Positions 1 through 7,006 of a stretch of 45,981 nucleotides of DNA are shown here, piece by piece. A program made the translations under genes and the position numbers. Below the pieces are notes generated by a model that was not told where the DNA came from, ran no database searches, and saw nothing but the letters and a program-made list of their open reading frames with translations. The first letter of the stretch is position 1. Every line of letters begins with the position of its first letter. This DNA comes from DASPWV01 sp046727855 (GTDB lineage: Bacteria > Acidobacteriota > Vicinamibacteria > Vicinamibacterales > UBA2999), in assembly GCA_046727855.1 (NCBI GenBank), contig JBKPDL010000158.1:1-45981 (forward strand). The letters are read 5' to 3'.

Positions 1-15
1 GGCGTAGGAGGCACC

Positions 16-267
16 GTGGCCGACCTGAAAGCGCTTGTCGAGACCGTCGCACGCGCGTTGGCCGATCACCCTGATGCTGTGCGCGTGAGCGAGAGCGAGC
101 GCCGTGGCATGACAGTGATCGAATTACAAGTTGCGCCGGGCGATCTCGGTCGTGTAATCGGCCGGCAGGGCAGAACCGCCGCCGCTATGCGCACGTTGAT
201 CGCCAGTGCCGCCGAAGGGCAAGGGCGCCGGGCGACGCTGGACATCCGCGACAGTTCCGGCCGGTAA
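16..267 (+). CDS. khpA: KH-domain RNA-binding protein KhpA (YlqC family)
   Basis: Small single-KH-domain protein of 83 aa, the usual size for KhpA, which binds RNA and, in other bacteria, works with KhpB/Jag in cell-size and sRNA control. The KH signature is visible around residues 38-55, with the loop GRVIGRQGRTA. The GTG start follows an excellent Shine-Dalgarno (AGGAGG at 6-11). The gene abuts rimM directly: its TAA at 265-267 is followed at once by the rimM GTG. The khpA-rimM-trmD-rplS order is the conserved block that normally lies behind ffh and rpsP, so rpsP is expected just outside the window. Confidence 0.93.
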   Translation: MADLKALVETVARALADHPDAVRVSESERRGMTVIELQVAPGDLGRVIGRQGRTAAAMRTLIASAAEGQGRRATLDIRDSSGR

Positions 268-816
268 GTGGCGTCCGCGGCAGATTGGGACGACATGGTG
301 CTGGTCGGCATCGTGGCCAGGACGCATGGAAATCGCGGGCAGGTGATCGTCAATCTCGAAACCGATTTTCCTGAGGATCGCTTCAAAGCCGGCGCAACGC
401 TCTTTGCACGGCGCGCGAACGGCCCGATCGAAACGCTGCGGGTGACCTCGGTAAGGTTTCAGCAGGGGAGGCCGATACTCGGAATTGACGGAATCGGCTC
501 CATTGACGACGCCGAGCGGCTCGCCGGCGCCGAATTGAAGGTCCCCGAGAGCGAACAAACGGCGTTACCGGCAGGGACGTTTTACCATCACCAATTGATT
601 GGTTGCGAGGTGGTCACCGCGGCAGGCGAAGCGATCGGGAAAGTCGAACAGGTCGAAGGAACGGGCGGGGCAAGCAGACTGGTGGTGCGAGGGCGGAGGA
701 GAGAGGTTCTCATCCCACTCGCCGAGGAAATCTGCGCGGTGGATGTCGGGGCCAAGAAAATTACGGTGACACCGCCGGCCGGGCTGTTGGAGTTGAATGG
801 GGACTGGAGGGAGTAG
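268..816 (+). CDS. rimM: Ribosome maturation factor RimM
   Basis: 16S rRNA processing factor of 182 aa, full length for RimM. The N-terminal RimM beta-barrel begins near MVLVGIVARTHGNRG (residues 10-24), and a PRC-barrel-like C-terminal half follows (about residues 95-175, with GTFYHHQLIGCEV). It assists assembly of the 30S head around S19. The GTG start directly follows the khpA stop, so translation is probably coupled. An internal ATG at 295, just before the first conserved block, is a possible alternative. A long word-array hairpin separates it from trmD. Confidence 0.92.
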   Translation: MASAADWDDMVLVGIVARTHGNRGQVIVNLETDFPEDRFKAGATLFARRANGPIETLRVTSVRFQQGRPILGIDGIGSIDDAERLAGAELKVPESEQTALPAGTFYHHQLIGCEVVTAAGEAIGKVEQVEGTGGASRLVVRGRRREVLIPLAEEICAVDVGAKKITVTPPAGLLELNGDWRE

Positions 817-823
817 ATCAGTT

Positions 824-920
824 CCAAGTTCAAAGTTCAAAGTTCAAAGTTCAAAGTTCAAAGTTTGAAGTTCGAAAACTGTCCAACTTAACTTTGAACT
901 TTGAACTTTGAACTTTGAAC
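824..920 (+). repeat. Short-word array with inverted arm (CAAAGTT / AACTTTG)
   Basis: Five exact tandem copies of CAAAGTT (831-865), preceded by one variant copy, are followed after about 24 bases by four exact copies of the reverse complement AACTTTG (890-917). The arms can pair into a hairpin of roughly 30 bp. The right arm ends 2 bases before the trmD ATG at 923, so the array occupies the place where a ribosome binding site would be. Seen directly; function unknown. Confidence 0.95.
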
Positions 921-922
921 TA

Positions 923-1678
923 ATGAAGATCGACATCATCTCGATTTTCCCGCGCATGATCGGAGCGGGCCTGAGCGAAGGCATCATTGCCCGCGCCCGG
1001 GATCGTGGCTTGCTCGATATCAAGGTCCACGACCTTCGCGATTACACGACCGATCGACACAAGGCCGTGGACGATGTGCCATTTGGCGGCGGGCCGGGCA
1101 TGGTGATGAAGCCGGAGCCGCTGTTTGCGGCGGTCGAAGGGATTCGCGCGGCGCGCGGCGCGGCTGACACGGTGTTGCTGACCTCGCCCGCGGGACGAGT
1201 GTTCACGCAGCACGACGCGCGGCAGTTGGCCGCGAAGGGACGCTTCGTCGTGATCTGCGGTCGGTACGAAGGTGTGGACGACCGCGTACGGCAGCATCTC
1301 GCGACCGACGAAGTGTCGATAGGCGATTACGTGCTGTCAGGTGGCGAGCTGCCGGCGCTTGTCATAGTCGATGCGGTGAGCCGGCTGGTGCCGGGCGTCG
1401 TGGGAGACGAGCAGTCGGTCGAGGACGATTCGTTTACTCGCGGACTGCTGGACTACCCGCACTTCACGCGGCCTGCGGAATTTCGCGGTGTGCGCGTGCC
1501 CGACGTGCTGGTGTCCGGGCATCACGGCGAGATACGGCGATGGCGCCGGCGCGAAGCGCTGCAGCGCACGCTGGAGCGGCGGCCCGACCTGATCGACGCC
1601 GCCGCGCTGGACGACGACGAACGAGAGATGTTGCGCGAGATTGAACGCGCGCGCGAAGACAGGAAAGGGAGCGAGTGA
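923..1678 (+). CDS. trmD: tRNA (guanine-N1)-methyltransferase TrmD
   Basis: SPOUT-class methyltransferase that makes m1G37 in tRNA from S-adenosylmethionine; 251 aa, normal length. The family signatures CGRYEGVDDRV and SIGDYVLSGGELPA of the trefoil-knot SAM site are present. I chose ATG 923 because the protein then begins MKIDIISIFPRM, the typical TrmD N-terminus. A TTG at 908 would only add residues encoded by the repeat array. No Shine-Dalgarno is visible because the array runs up to the start. The stop lies 1 base before rplS. Confidence 0.95.
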   Translation: MKIDIISIFPRMIGAGLSEGIIARARDRGLLDIKVHDLRDYTTDRHKAVDDVPFGGGPGMVMKPEPLFAAVEGIRAARGAADTVLLTSPAGRVFTQHDARQLAAKGRFVVICGRYEGVDDRVRQHLATDEVSIGDYVLSGGELPALVIVDAVSRLVPGVVGDEQSVEDDSFTRGLLDYPHFTRPAEFRGVRVPDVLVSGHHGEIRRWRRREALQRTLERRPDLIDAAALDDDEREMLREIERAREDRKGSE

Positions 1679-1679
1679 C

Positions 1680-2027
1680 ATGGGCGCCATCGAGGTAGTG
1701 GAAAAAGGTCAACTGGTCGAACGGCCGCGGATGAAGGCTGGCGATACGGTCCGCGTGCACGTCCGGGTCAAGGAAGGCGACAAAGAGCGCATCCAGATCT
1801 TCGAGGGCGTGGTCATCAACCTGCGGCGCGGCGGCGTGCGATCGACGTTCACCGTTCGCAAGGTGTCGTTCGGTCAGGGCGTCGAGCGCATCTTCCCCAT
1901 GCATTCGCCGATCATTCAGAAAGTCGATGTCGTGCGATCGGCGAAAGTGCGGCGCGCGAAGCTCTACTTCCTCCGCGATTTGAAGGGGAAAGCGGCGCGC
2001 ATGAAAGAGGTTAAAAAGAACCAGTAG
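1680..2027 (+). CDS. rplS: 50S ribosomal protein L19
   Basis: L19 lies at the 30S/50S interface. From ATG 1680 the product is 115 aa, the standard L19 length, with the family block GDTVRVHVRVKEGDKERIQ and the conserved FTVRKVSFGQGVERIFP stretch. This start is preceded by a purine-rich site (AGGAAAGGGA, 1661-1670). Upstream in-frame codons lie inside trmD and are not used. It is separated by 1 base from trmD and is presumably cotranscribed. A different word-array hairpin follows the stop. Confidence 0.95.
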   Translation: MGAIEVVEKGQLVERPRMKAGDTVRVHVRVKEGDKERIQIFEGVVINLRRGGVRSTFTVRKVSFGQGVERIFPMHSPIIQKVDVVRSAKVRRAKLYFLRDLKGKAARMKEVKKNQ

Positions 2028-2100
2028 TAACAAGTAGCGGCCGCGGGTAGCGAGAGCCAAAACCCTCTCGTTACTCGCTACCCGTTACTCGCTACTACAC
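2026..2100 (+). repeat. Short-word array (GTAGCGAG / CTCGCTAC)
   Basis: Between rplS and rnhB. The left half contains GTAGCGG and GGGTAGCGAGAG; the right half repeats the complement (CTCTCG, ACTCGCTACCC, ACTCGCTACTAC). It can fold as an imperfect hairpin around 2057-2064. The array overlaps the last bases of rplS and ends 12 bases before rnhB. The word is unrelated to that of the trmD array, but the architecture is the same. Confidence 0.8.
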
Positions 2101-2112
2101 GCAGCACGCTCC

Positions 2113-2754
2113 GTGAAAAAGGTCGGCGCGCGGAGAACGATCGAAAACTCGCTGCGACGGTACGGGTTTGTCTGCGTGGCCGGCGTCGACGAAGTCGGTC
2201 GCGGGTGCCTTGCCGGACCAGTGATGGCAGGCGCCGTGGTGCTCGACCCCGAGCGTCACATTCCCGGTCTCGCCGACTCGAAGGCGTTGACCGAACTGGG
2301 GCGCAATCGGTTGTACGACATCATTGTCAAGCGAGCACTATCGTGGGCCGTTTGTGCGGCCGAGCCCGTGGAGATCGACGAGATCAACATCCATCAGGCC
2401 ACGTTCAGGGCGATGCAGCGCGCGGTGCATTCCCTCACGCCCCTCCCGGATGTGGTCGTCGTGGACGCGTTCCGCATCCCGTTGCTGCTGATGGCGCAGC
2501 GGCGGGTGATCAAGGGCGACCGTCAATGCGCTGCGATCGCGGCGGCGTCGATTGTCGCGAAGGTGACGCGCGACCGTCTCATGGACCGCCTCCATGTAGA
2601 GGATCCGCGATACGGATTCGATCGACACAAAGGCTACGCGACGGCGGAGCACCTTGCTGCCGTTGCGCGCCATGGCTACTCGGGCGCACATCGCCGTTCG
2701 TTCAGGCCGCCCACGCTGTTTGATACGATTGAACTCGAAACCGAAAGCTGCTGA
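2113..2754 (+). CDS. rnhB: Ribonuclease HII
   Basis: RNase HII (213 aa) cleaves RNA in RNA/DNA hybrids and removes single ribonucleotides from DNA. The signature GVDEVGRGCLAGPV (residues 24-37) carries the first catalytic Asp-Glu pair. The conserved Asp of VVVDAF and the Asp of AKVTRDRLM supply the remaining metal ligands. The GTG start is the first usable one after the repeat array; no strong ribosome binding site is seen. The stop overlaps the next gene (TGATG). Its place after rplS is conserved in many bacteria. Confidence 0.94.
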   Translation: MKKVGARRTIENSLRRYGFVCVAGVDEVGRGCLAGPVMAGAVVLDPERHIPGLADSKALTELGRNRLYDIIVKRALSWAVCAAEPVEIDEINIHQATFRAMQRAVHSLTPLPDVVVVDAFRIPLLLMAQRRVIKGDRQCAAIAAASIVAKVTRDRLMDRLHVEDPRYGFDRHKGYATAEHLAAVARHGYSGAHRRSFRPPTLFDTIELETESC

Positions 2755-3173
2755 TGCCTCCGTTCGATAGAGAGGGCGAACGCTTCCGGCGCGCGCTGGT
2801 GACGCTCGGCGAAAGCGATCCCGGCGGCATCATCGCTGAGCGCCTGAGCGGCGAGAGTCCGTTTCTTGCGCTGGAGATCGCAGCACGCTCCGCGCGCCAG
2901 CGATTTGACGCATGTTCGCTCCTTGGACGGCTCTATATCGAACAGGGCCATACCGCCAAAGCGGTGGAATGGTTCGAACGCGCCGCTGAAGCGCCGGCGC
3001 CGACTCCGGACGCGAGCCGCGCCCTGCTCTACGACCTGGCGGAAACACTCGAGAACCTTGGCGAGCACGGACGCGCTCTGGCCGTGTTCGTGAAGCTCGA
3101 AGCCGAGTCCGGCGGCTATCGCGACGTTGCCCACCGTATCGAGCGGCTGTCGAAGGCCAAAGCGAAGAGGTAA
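2754..3173 (+). CDS. TPR-like protein of unknown function
   Basis: 139 aa, soluble and alpha-helical. Residues 55-125 contain two TPR-like helix pairs (LLGRLYIEQGHTAKAVEWFE and YDLAETLENLGEHGRALAVF). The family commonly serves as a protein-binding scaffold; no catalytic motif is visible. The ATG overlaps the rnhB stop by one base, so translation is probably coupled. I do not recognise a specific orthologue. Confidence 0.8.
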   Translation: MPPFDREGERFRRALVTLGESDPGGIIAERLSGESPFLALEIAARSARQRFDACSLLGRLYIEQGHTAKAVEWFERAAEAPAPTPDASRALLYDLAETLENLGEHGRALAVFVKLEAESGGYRDVAHRIERLSKAKAKR

Positions 3174-3194
3174 CGTCTTCTGTTCCGACGACTG

Positions 3195-3443
3195 TTGCTT
3201 GTGGCCTTGCTGCTCGAAGCAGGGCTCCTTTTGATCGTCATTCCCTGGTCGGCGTTTTGGGATCGCAATTACTTCGCCGAGGCCGTTCCCGGCATGCGTG
3301 CGCTGCTCACCAACAACTTCGTCCGCGGCGCAGTTTCGGGGTTGGGCGCGCTCAACCTCGTTGCCGCGCTGTCGGAGCTCGCGGAGCTGTTTACCCGTCC
3401 GCACGCCCGTGACGACGAGACGGCTTCTCTGCCTCGTCACTGA
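3195..3443 (+). CDS. Small membrane protein, function unknown
   Basis: 82 aa from TTG 3195. One strong membrane helix sits at the N-terminus (LVALLLEAGLLLIVIPW), and a second, weaker apolar stretch runs through residues 44-62. The start is uncertain: a CTG at 3180 would give an N-terminus FRRLLLVALLL with positive charge before the helix, which looks more natural but needs a rare start codon. Its 3' end overlaps the start of the ThiE/TenI gene by about 35 bases in another frame. No function assigned. Confidence 0.55.
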   Translation: MLVALLLEAGLLLIVIPWSAFWDRNYFAEAVPGMRALLTNNFVRGAVSGLGALNLVAALSELAELFTRPHARDDETASLPRH

Positions 3444-4092
3444 CCGCATCCGACTCGCTCGCGCCCTCGGTCGCCCGGAAGGCGACTGGCGCCGGCTGCT
3501 GCTCGCACAGATCGAGGGGGCCGTTGCCGGTGGCATCGACCTCGTGCAGATTCGTGAACCGGATCTCGAGGCGCGCGCTCTTGCGGACGTGGTGCGAGCC
3601 TCGGTTTCCATCACCGACGGATCTTCTGCGCGTGTGCTCGTGAACGATCGCGTTGACATCGCGCTGATTGCGGGCGCCCACGGCGTTCACTTACGGCACG
3701 CAGGCGTATCGACGAGCGCCGCTCGCCGGTTGGCGCCGACACTCACTATTGGAAGATCCGTCCATTCCGTGCACGACGTGGCGACTGCCGGTCCGGTGGA
3801 TTACCTGATTGCAGGCACTGTGTTTCCAACGCGGTCGAAACCACAGCTCGGCAATCCGTTGGGCGCGCAGGGGCTTGCCGCGATCGCTTCGAGTGCCGGA
3901 GCGACACCAATTCTCGCCATTGGCGGCGTCACGCACGAACACGCGGCGAAAGTTGTGCGGGCCGGAGCAAGTGGAATGGCGGCGATCGGCGCGTTTATTC
4001 CTTCGGATGGGCCCGACGAACTCGCCGGGGCTGTTGAAAAAGCGGTTCAACGACTACGTTTGGCCTTTGACACTGCGTCTGACCTTCCCTAA
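3409..4092 (+). CDS. thiE: ThiE/TenI family protein (thiamine phosphate synthase-like, TenI-like active site)
   Basis: TIM-barrel protein of 227 aa from GTG 3409, where it begins with the typical beta-1 strand RLLCLVTDR. Family landmarks are QIREPDL (47-53), LVNDRVDIALIAGAHGVHL (77-95), DYLIAGTVFPTRSKP (131-145) and ILAIGGVTHEHA (168-179). ThiE couples the thiamine pyrimidine and thiazole units. Two ThiE hallmarks are missing: the Lys of QxREK is Pro51, and the acidic Mg-pyrophosphate motif after HGVH is replaced by LRHAGVS. That resembles TenI, the thiazole tautomerase, more than a true synthase. Family assignment is firm; the reaction is open. No TPP riboswitch is seen upstream. Confidence 0.8.
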   Translation: MTTRRLLCLVTDRIRLARALGRPEGDWRRLLLAQIEGAVAGGIDLVQIREPDLEARALADVVRASVSITDGSSARVLVNDRVDIALIAGAHGVHLRHAGVSTSAARRLAPTLTIGRSVHSVHDVATAGPVDYLIAGTVFPTRSKPQLGNPLGAQGLAAIASSAGATPILAIGGVTHEHAAKVVRAGASGMAAIGAFIPSDGPDELAGAVEKAVQRLRLAFDTASDLP

Positions 4093-4166
4093 ATTGCTGT
4101 GCTAGCCCCCTTACCTACAGCACTTCTGGCAAATAACCGACGACATAGCACAAACTGGTTGGGTTG

Positions 4167-4949
4167 ATGACCGAGCGAGGTTCACAGAGCATCGGTGCGC
4201 GCCTTCGCACCGCGCGCGAAGCGTCGGGAAAATCGCTGCGGCACATTGCCGACACGACGAAGCTGTCGGTGCCGTCGCTCGAAGCGCTTGAATCCGAAAA
4301 GATTTCGCGGCTGCCCGGCGGCATCTATCGCCGCGGGATCGTGCGGGCGTACGCGCAGGAAGTCGGTCTCAATCCCGAGGTGGTCGTGCGCGAGTTTCTG
4401 GCGCAGTATCCCGATGACCTTCCGCCGCTCCCGCCGCTGCCGACGCGCAAACCGACCAGTTACGATCTGCCGCCCGCGCCCGAAGTCAAGCCGGTGCGGT
4501 ACCGCACGCTCGCCACCGTGTTGAGCGTGTTTGGCGCGCAGGTCCCTATCGGCGCAGGCGTGATCTATTTCACCATCGGTCTGCGCGGTGCCGACGTCGC
4601 GCGTCACCGCGAGGATGCCACGCCGCGGGCTGTCGATGCGCTGCAGCCGGCGATCGTTCCGGCCGGCGATCTTCGCGTCATAAGTCCGATGTCGGTCTTG
4701 ATCACCGTTTCCGCGCTGTGCGACCTGCACGTCGTCGCCGACGGACACGAAGTAGTGGCGCGGAAGCTTCGGGGCGGCGAAATGGTGCGCCTCGACGTGA
4801 GGCACGAAGTCGCTCTGTCGGGCGACGATGCCGGCGCTGTCCAATTCGGCATCAACGGTCGCGCAGGACGTCGGCTCGGACCCACGGGATCGCCATTGAA
4901 CGTACGCATTGCGCGCAACGACTACGACGCATGGCTGGTGCAGCCGTGA
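4167..4949 (+). CDS. RodZ-like helix-turn-helix membrane protein
   Basis: 260 aa. The N-terminal Xre/HTH_25 domain (about 8-80) includes GARLRTAREASGKSLRHIA and PGGIYRRGIVRAYA. It is followed by a Pro-rich linker (85-110), one membrane helix (about 114-138) and a C-terminal beta-rich domain of DUF4115 type (165-260). This is the RodZ layout: a cytosolic HTH that binds MreB filaments and a periplasmic domain, used in cell-shape control. ATG 4167 is preferred over TTG 4164. It probably continues the upstream transcription unit after a 74-base gap. Whether it works in shape or transcription cannot be told from sequence. Confidence 0.8.
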   Translation: MTERGSQSIGARLRTAREASGKSLRHIADTTKLSVPSLEALESEKISRLPGGIYRRGIVRAYAQEVGLNPEVVVREFLAQYPDDLPPLPPLPTRKPTSYDLPPAPEVKPVRYRTLATVLSVFGAQVPIGAGVIYFTIGLRGADVARHREDATPRAVDALQPAIVPAGDLRVISPMSVLITVSALCDLHVVADGHEVVARKLRGGEMVRLDVRHEVALSGDDAGAVQFGINGRAGRRLGPTGSPLNVRIARNDYDAWLVQP

Positions 4950-4989
4950 TCTCAAGGGTTAGTGAGAAACGAAGGAGCGTAAGAGATCC

Positions 4990-5089
4990 GAATCTGGAGA
5001 TCTGGAGATCTGGAGATCTCGAGATTTGGAGAAAATTTGGAGATCTCCAAATCTGCTCCACATCTCCAAATCTCCAAGTCTCCAGATTC
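4990..5089 (-). repeat. ATCTGGAG-family word-array palindrome
   Basis: A 100-base imperfect palindrome bounded by GAATCTGGAGA (4990-5000) and TCTCCAGATTC (5079-5089). The interior repeats the 8-mer CTGGAGAT three times, then its complement (ATCTCCAA). The right edge overlaps the TGA of the 61-aa gene (5088-5090). Related arrays occur at 33312-33476 and 34881-35015, with a short copy at 32106-32117. Confidence 0.92.
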
Positions 5090-5273
5090 ACTGCTTTTTC
5101 TGAACCCACTCCTTCTTCATTTCCGCCAACCCGTGCATGAACACCGTCGCACGCTCGCGTTCCTCGACTGACTGAATCGATTTCAGCAGATCAATGGCGC
5201 GATCGAAGTCGTCGGCAATCGTGGCCCGGGTGGTGGAGAAGTAGATCTTCTTGATCTCTTCAATCTTGTTCAT
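5088..5273 (-). CDS. 61-aa conserved-looking hypothetical protein
   Basis: Small, charged, helical protein (MNKIEEIKKIYFSTTRATI at the start; SVEERERATVFMHGLAEMKKEW near the end). No membrane segment, signal peptide or recognised domain. Its ATG overlaps the polX stop by 4 bases (ATGA), so it is probably translated by coupling in the GHMP kinase-polX unit. Its stop codon lies inside the ATCTGGAG array. I do not recognise a function; being coupled to a DNA-repair polymerase is only a hint. Confidence 0.75.
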   Translation of the reverse strand: MNKIEEIKKIYFSTTRATIADDFDRAIDLLKSIQSVEERERATVFMHGLAEMKKEWVQKKQ

Positions 5274-7006
5274 GACGCCTTCGCCGTGCGGTTCCGGCGC
5301 AGCGCCTGTTTAAACTGCGCAAACGGCAGCGTGTTGAGCACGTCCGAGGCCGTCGCCCATGCCCGGCGCGCGACGAGCACGCCCCAATGCTTGTGGGCAA
5401 GGGCGCTCACTGAATGCGCGTCGCTCGAGACCACCAGCTTGACCCCGCGCTCGCGGGCGAGGCGCGCGTTGTTGTCGGAGAGATCCAGGCGATCGATGTG
5501 GCAGTTGATCTCGAGCGCCACGCCATGCCGCGCCGCCGCATCGACCACCCGTTCCAGGTTCAGCCGTGCCGGCTCGCGCCGCAGCAGAATGCGATTGGTC
5601 GGATGCGCGATGATGTCCACCAGCGGATGCTCGATGGCGCGGAGCACGCGCGCAGTGATTTCGGCTTCTTCCTGGCGGATGGCCGAATGGACCGAAGCTA
5701 CGACGATGTCGAGTTGGGCGAGACACTCGTCTGCGAGATCGAGCGAACCATCCGGAAGGATGTCGCATTCGATGCCGGCGAGCACGTCGATGCCGTCCAT
5801 GCGGTCGTTGAGATCGCGCACCCGTCGCGCGTGCTCGAGCGCGCGCCGCTCGTCGAGGCCGTTGGCCATGGCCAGCGCCTGGCTGTGGTCGGTGATCGCA
5901 ATGTATTCAAGGCCGGAGTCGCGCGCCGCCCGCACCATGGTCTCCAGATCATCCTTGCCGTCGGTGACGGTCGTGTGCATGTGGAGATCGCCGCGGAGGT
6001 CGCCGTCGGTGACGAGCGCCGGCAGCCGCCGCTCGCTGGCCGCCTCGATTTCGCCGCGATGCTCGCGCAGTTCCGGCGGTATCCAGGGAAGCCCGAGCGC
6101 GTCGTAGACCCCTTCCTCCGTCTCCCCGGCCAGCTTCGCTTCGTCGGCAACGCGAAACACGCCGTACTCATTCAGCTTCATCCCCAGGGCGATGGCGCGA
6201 TCGCGCAGTGCGATGTTGTGCGGCTTCGATCCGGTGAAGTACTGCATCGCCGCGCCGCGGCTCTCGGGTGGGACAAGCCGTAAATCGGCCTGATATCCGC
6301 CGCGAATCAACACGCTTGATTTCGTATCGCCGCGGCCCAGGATACGCTCGACGAGCGGATACGACACGAACGTGTCCATCACTTCGGGCTTCACACCAAT
6401 CGCCAGAATGTCGATGTCGCCGCACGTTTCGGTGGCGCGCCGCAGGCTGCCGACCGGAATGAATTCGATGCCGGCAATCTGCGCGTGCAGGTGCTCGACC
6501 ACGCTGCCAGCCACCATGGACGTATCTGCCAGCAAGTGGCGTCCGGCATGCTGGCGGCTTTCTTCGAGCGCTTTCAGGAGGAGTTGCTCCTTGCGTGTGC
6601 CCATTCCCTTGAGCTCGCGGAGCCTTCCCGTCGTCGCCGCTTGTTCGAGCTCGTCGAGTGACGTGATCTTGAGCTGCGTGTAGAGGAGCGCCACCGTTTT
6701 CGGACCCACTCCCTGGAGGCGCAGCAGATCGAGCAGCGTCGACGGGAATTGCGCCATCAGCTCGGTGTGGATCAGGCAGGTGCCGGTCGTGCAAATCTCG
6801 ATGATGCGGAGCGAGAGATCTTTGCCGATGCCCGGCCACTCGCGGAGTTGCGCGTCGGTCAGGCCGGAAACGGGCTCAGGGCTGTTGCTGACCACGTCGG
6901 CCGCGCTGCGATAGGCGCGAATCTTGAATGGGTTGTCGCCGCGCAATTCGAGCAGGTCGCCGATCGCGGTGAGGATGCGCGCAATTGCAGCGTTGTCAAG
7001 CGCCAT
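5270..7006 (-). CDS. polX: DNA polymerase/3'-5' exonuclease PolX
   Basis: 578 aa, the usual length of bacterial PolX, a base-excision and gap-filling repair polymerase. The N-terminal 8-kDa/HhH region has PGIGKDLSLRI (59-69) and LQGVGPKTVALL (97-108). The pol-beta nucleotidyltransferase site is GSLRRATETCGDIDILAIG (186-204), with a third carboxylate at Asp241 (DLRLV). The C-terminal PHP nuclease domain has DLHMHTTVTDG (340-350) and YIAITDHS. I took the ATG at 7006, where the PolX N-terminus MALDNAAIARIL begins. It overlaps the upstream kinase by 11 bases and the downstream small gene by 4. Confidence 0.95.
   Translation of the reverse strand: MALDNAAIARILTAIGDLLELRGDNPFKIRAYRSAADVVSNSPEPVSGLTDAQLREWPGIGKDLSLRIIEICTTGTCLIHTELMAQFPSTLLDLLRLQGVGPKTVALLYTQLKITSLDELEQAATTGRLRELKGMGTRKEQLLLKALEESRQHAGRHLLADTSMVAGSVVEHLHAQIAGIEFIPVGSLRRATETCGDIDILAIGVKPEVMDTFVSYPLVERILGRGDTKSSVLIRGGYQADLRLVPPESRGAAMQYFTGSKPHNIALRDRAIALGMKLNEYGVFRVADEAKLAGETEEGVYDALGLPWIPPELREHRGEIEAASERRLPALVTDGDLRGDLHMHTTVTDGKDDLETMVRAARDSGLEYIAITDHSQALAMANGLDERRALEHARRVRDLNDRMDGIDVLAGIECDILPDGSLDLADECLAQLDIVVASVHSAIRQEEAEITARVLRAIEHPLVDIIAHPTNRILLRREPARLNLERVVDAAARHGVALEINCHIDRLDLSDNNARLARERGVKLVVSSDAHSVSALAHKHWGVLVARRAWATASDVLNTLPFAQFKQALRRNRTAKAS

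Noticed and set aside
821..920. CRISPR array
   Set aside because: Units are 7 bases in tandem with no spacers and the second half is inverted; no cas genes.
4093..4166. Riboswitch or terminator between the ThiE/TenI and RodZ-like genes
   Set aside because: Only a 6-base TGCTGT/ACAGCA pairing is seen; no TPP-riboswitch core and no T-run.
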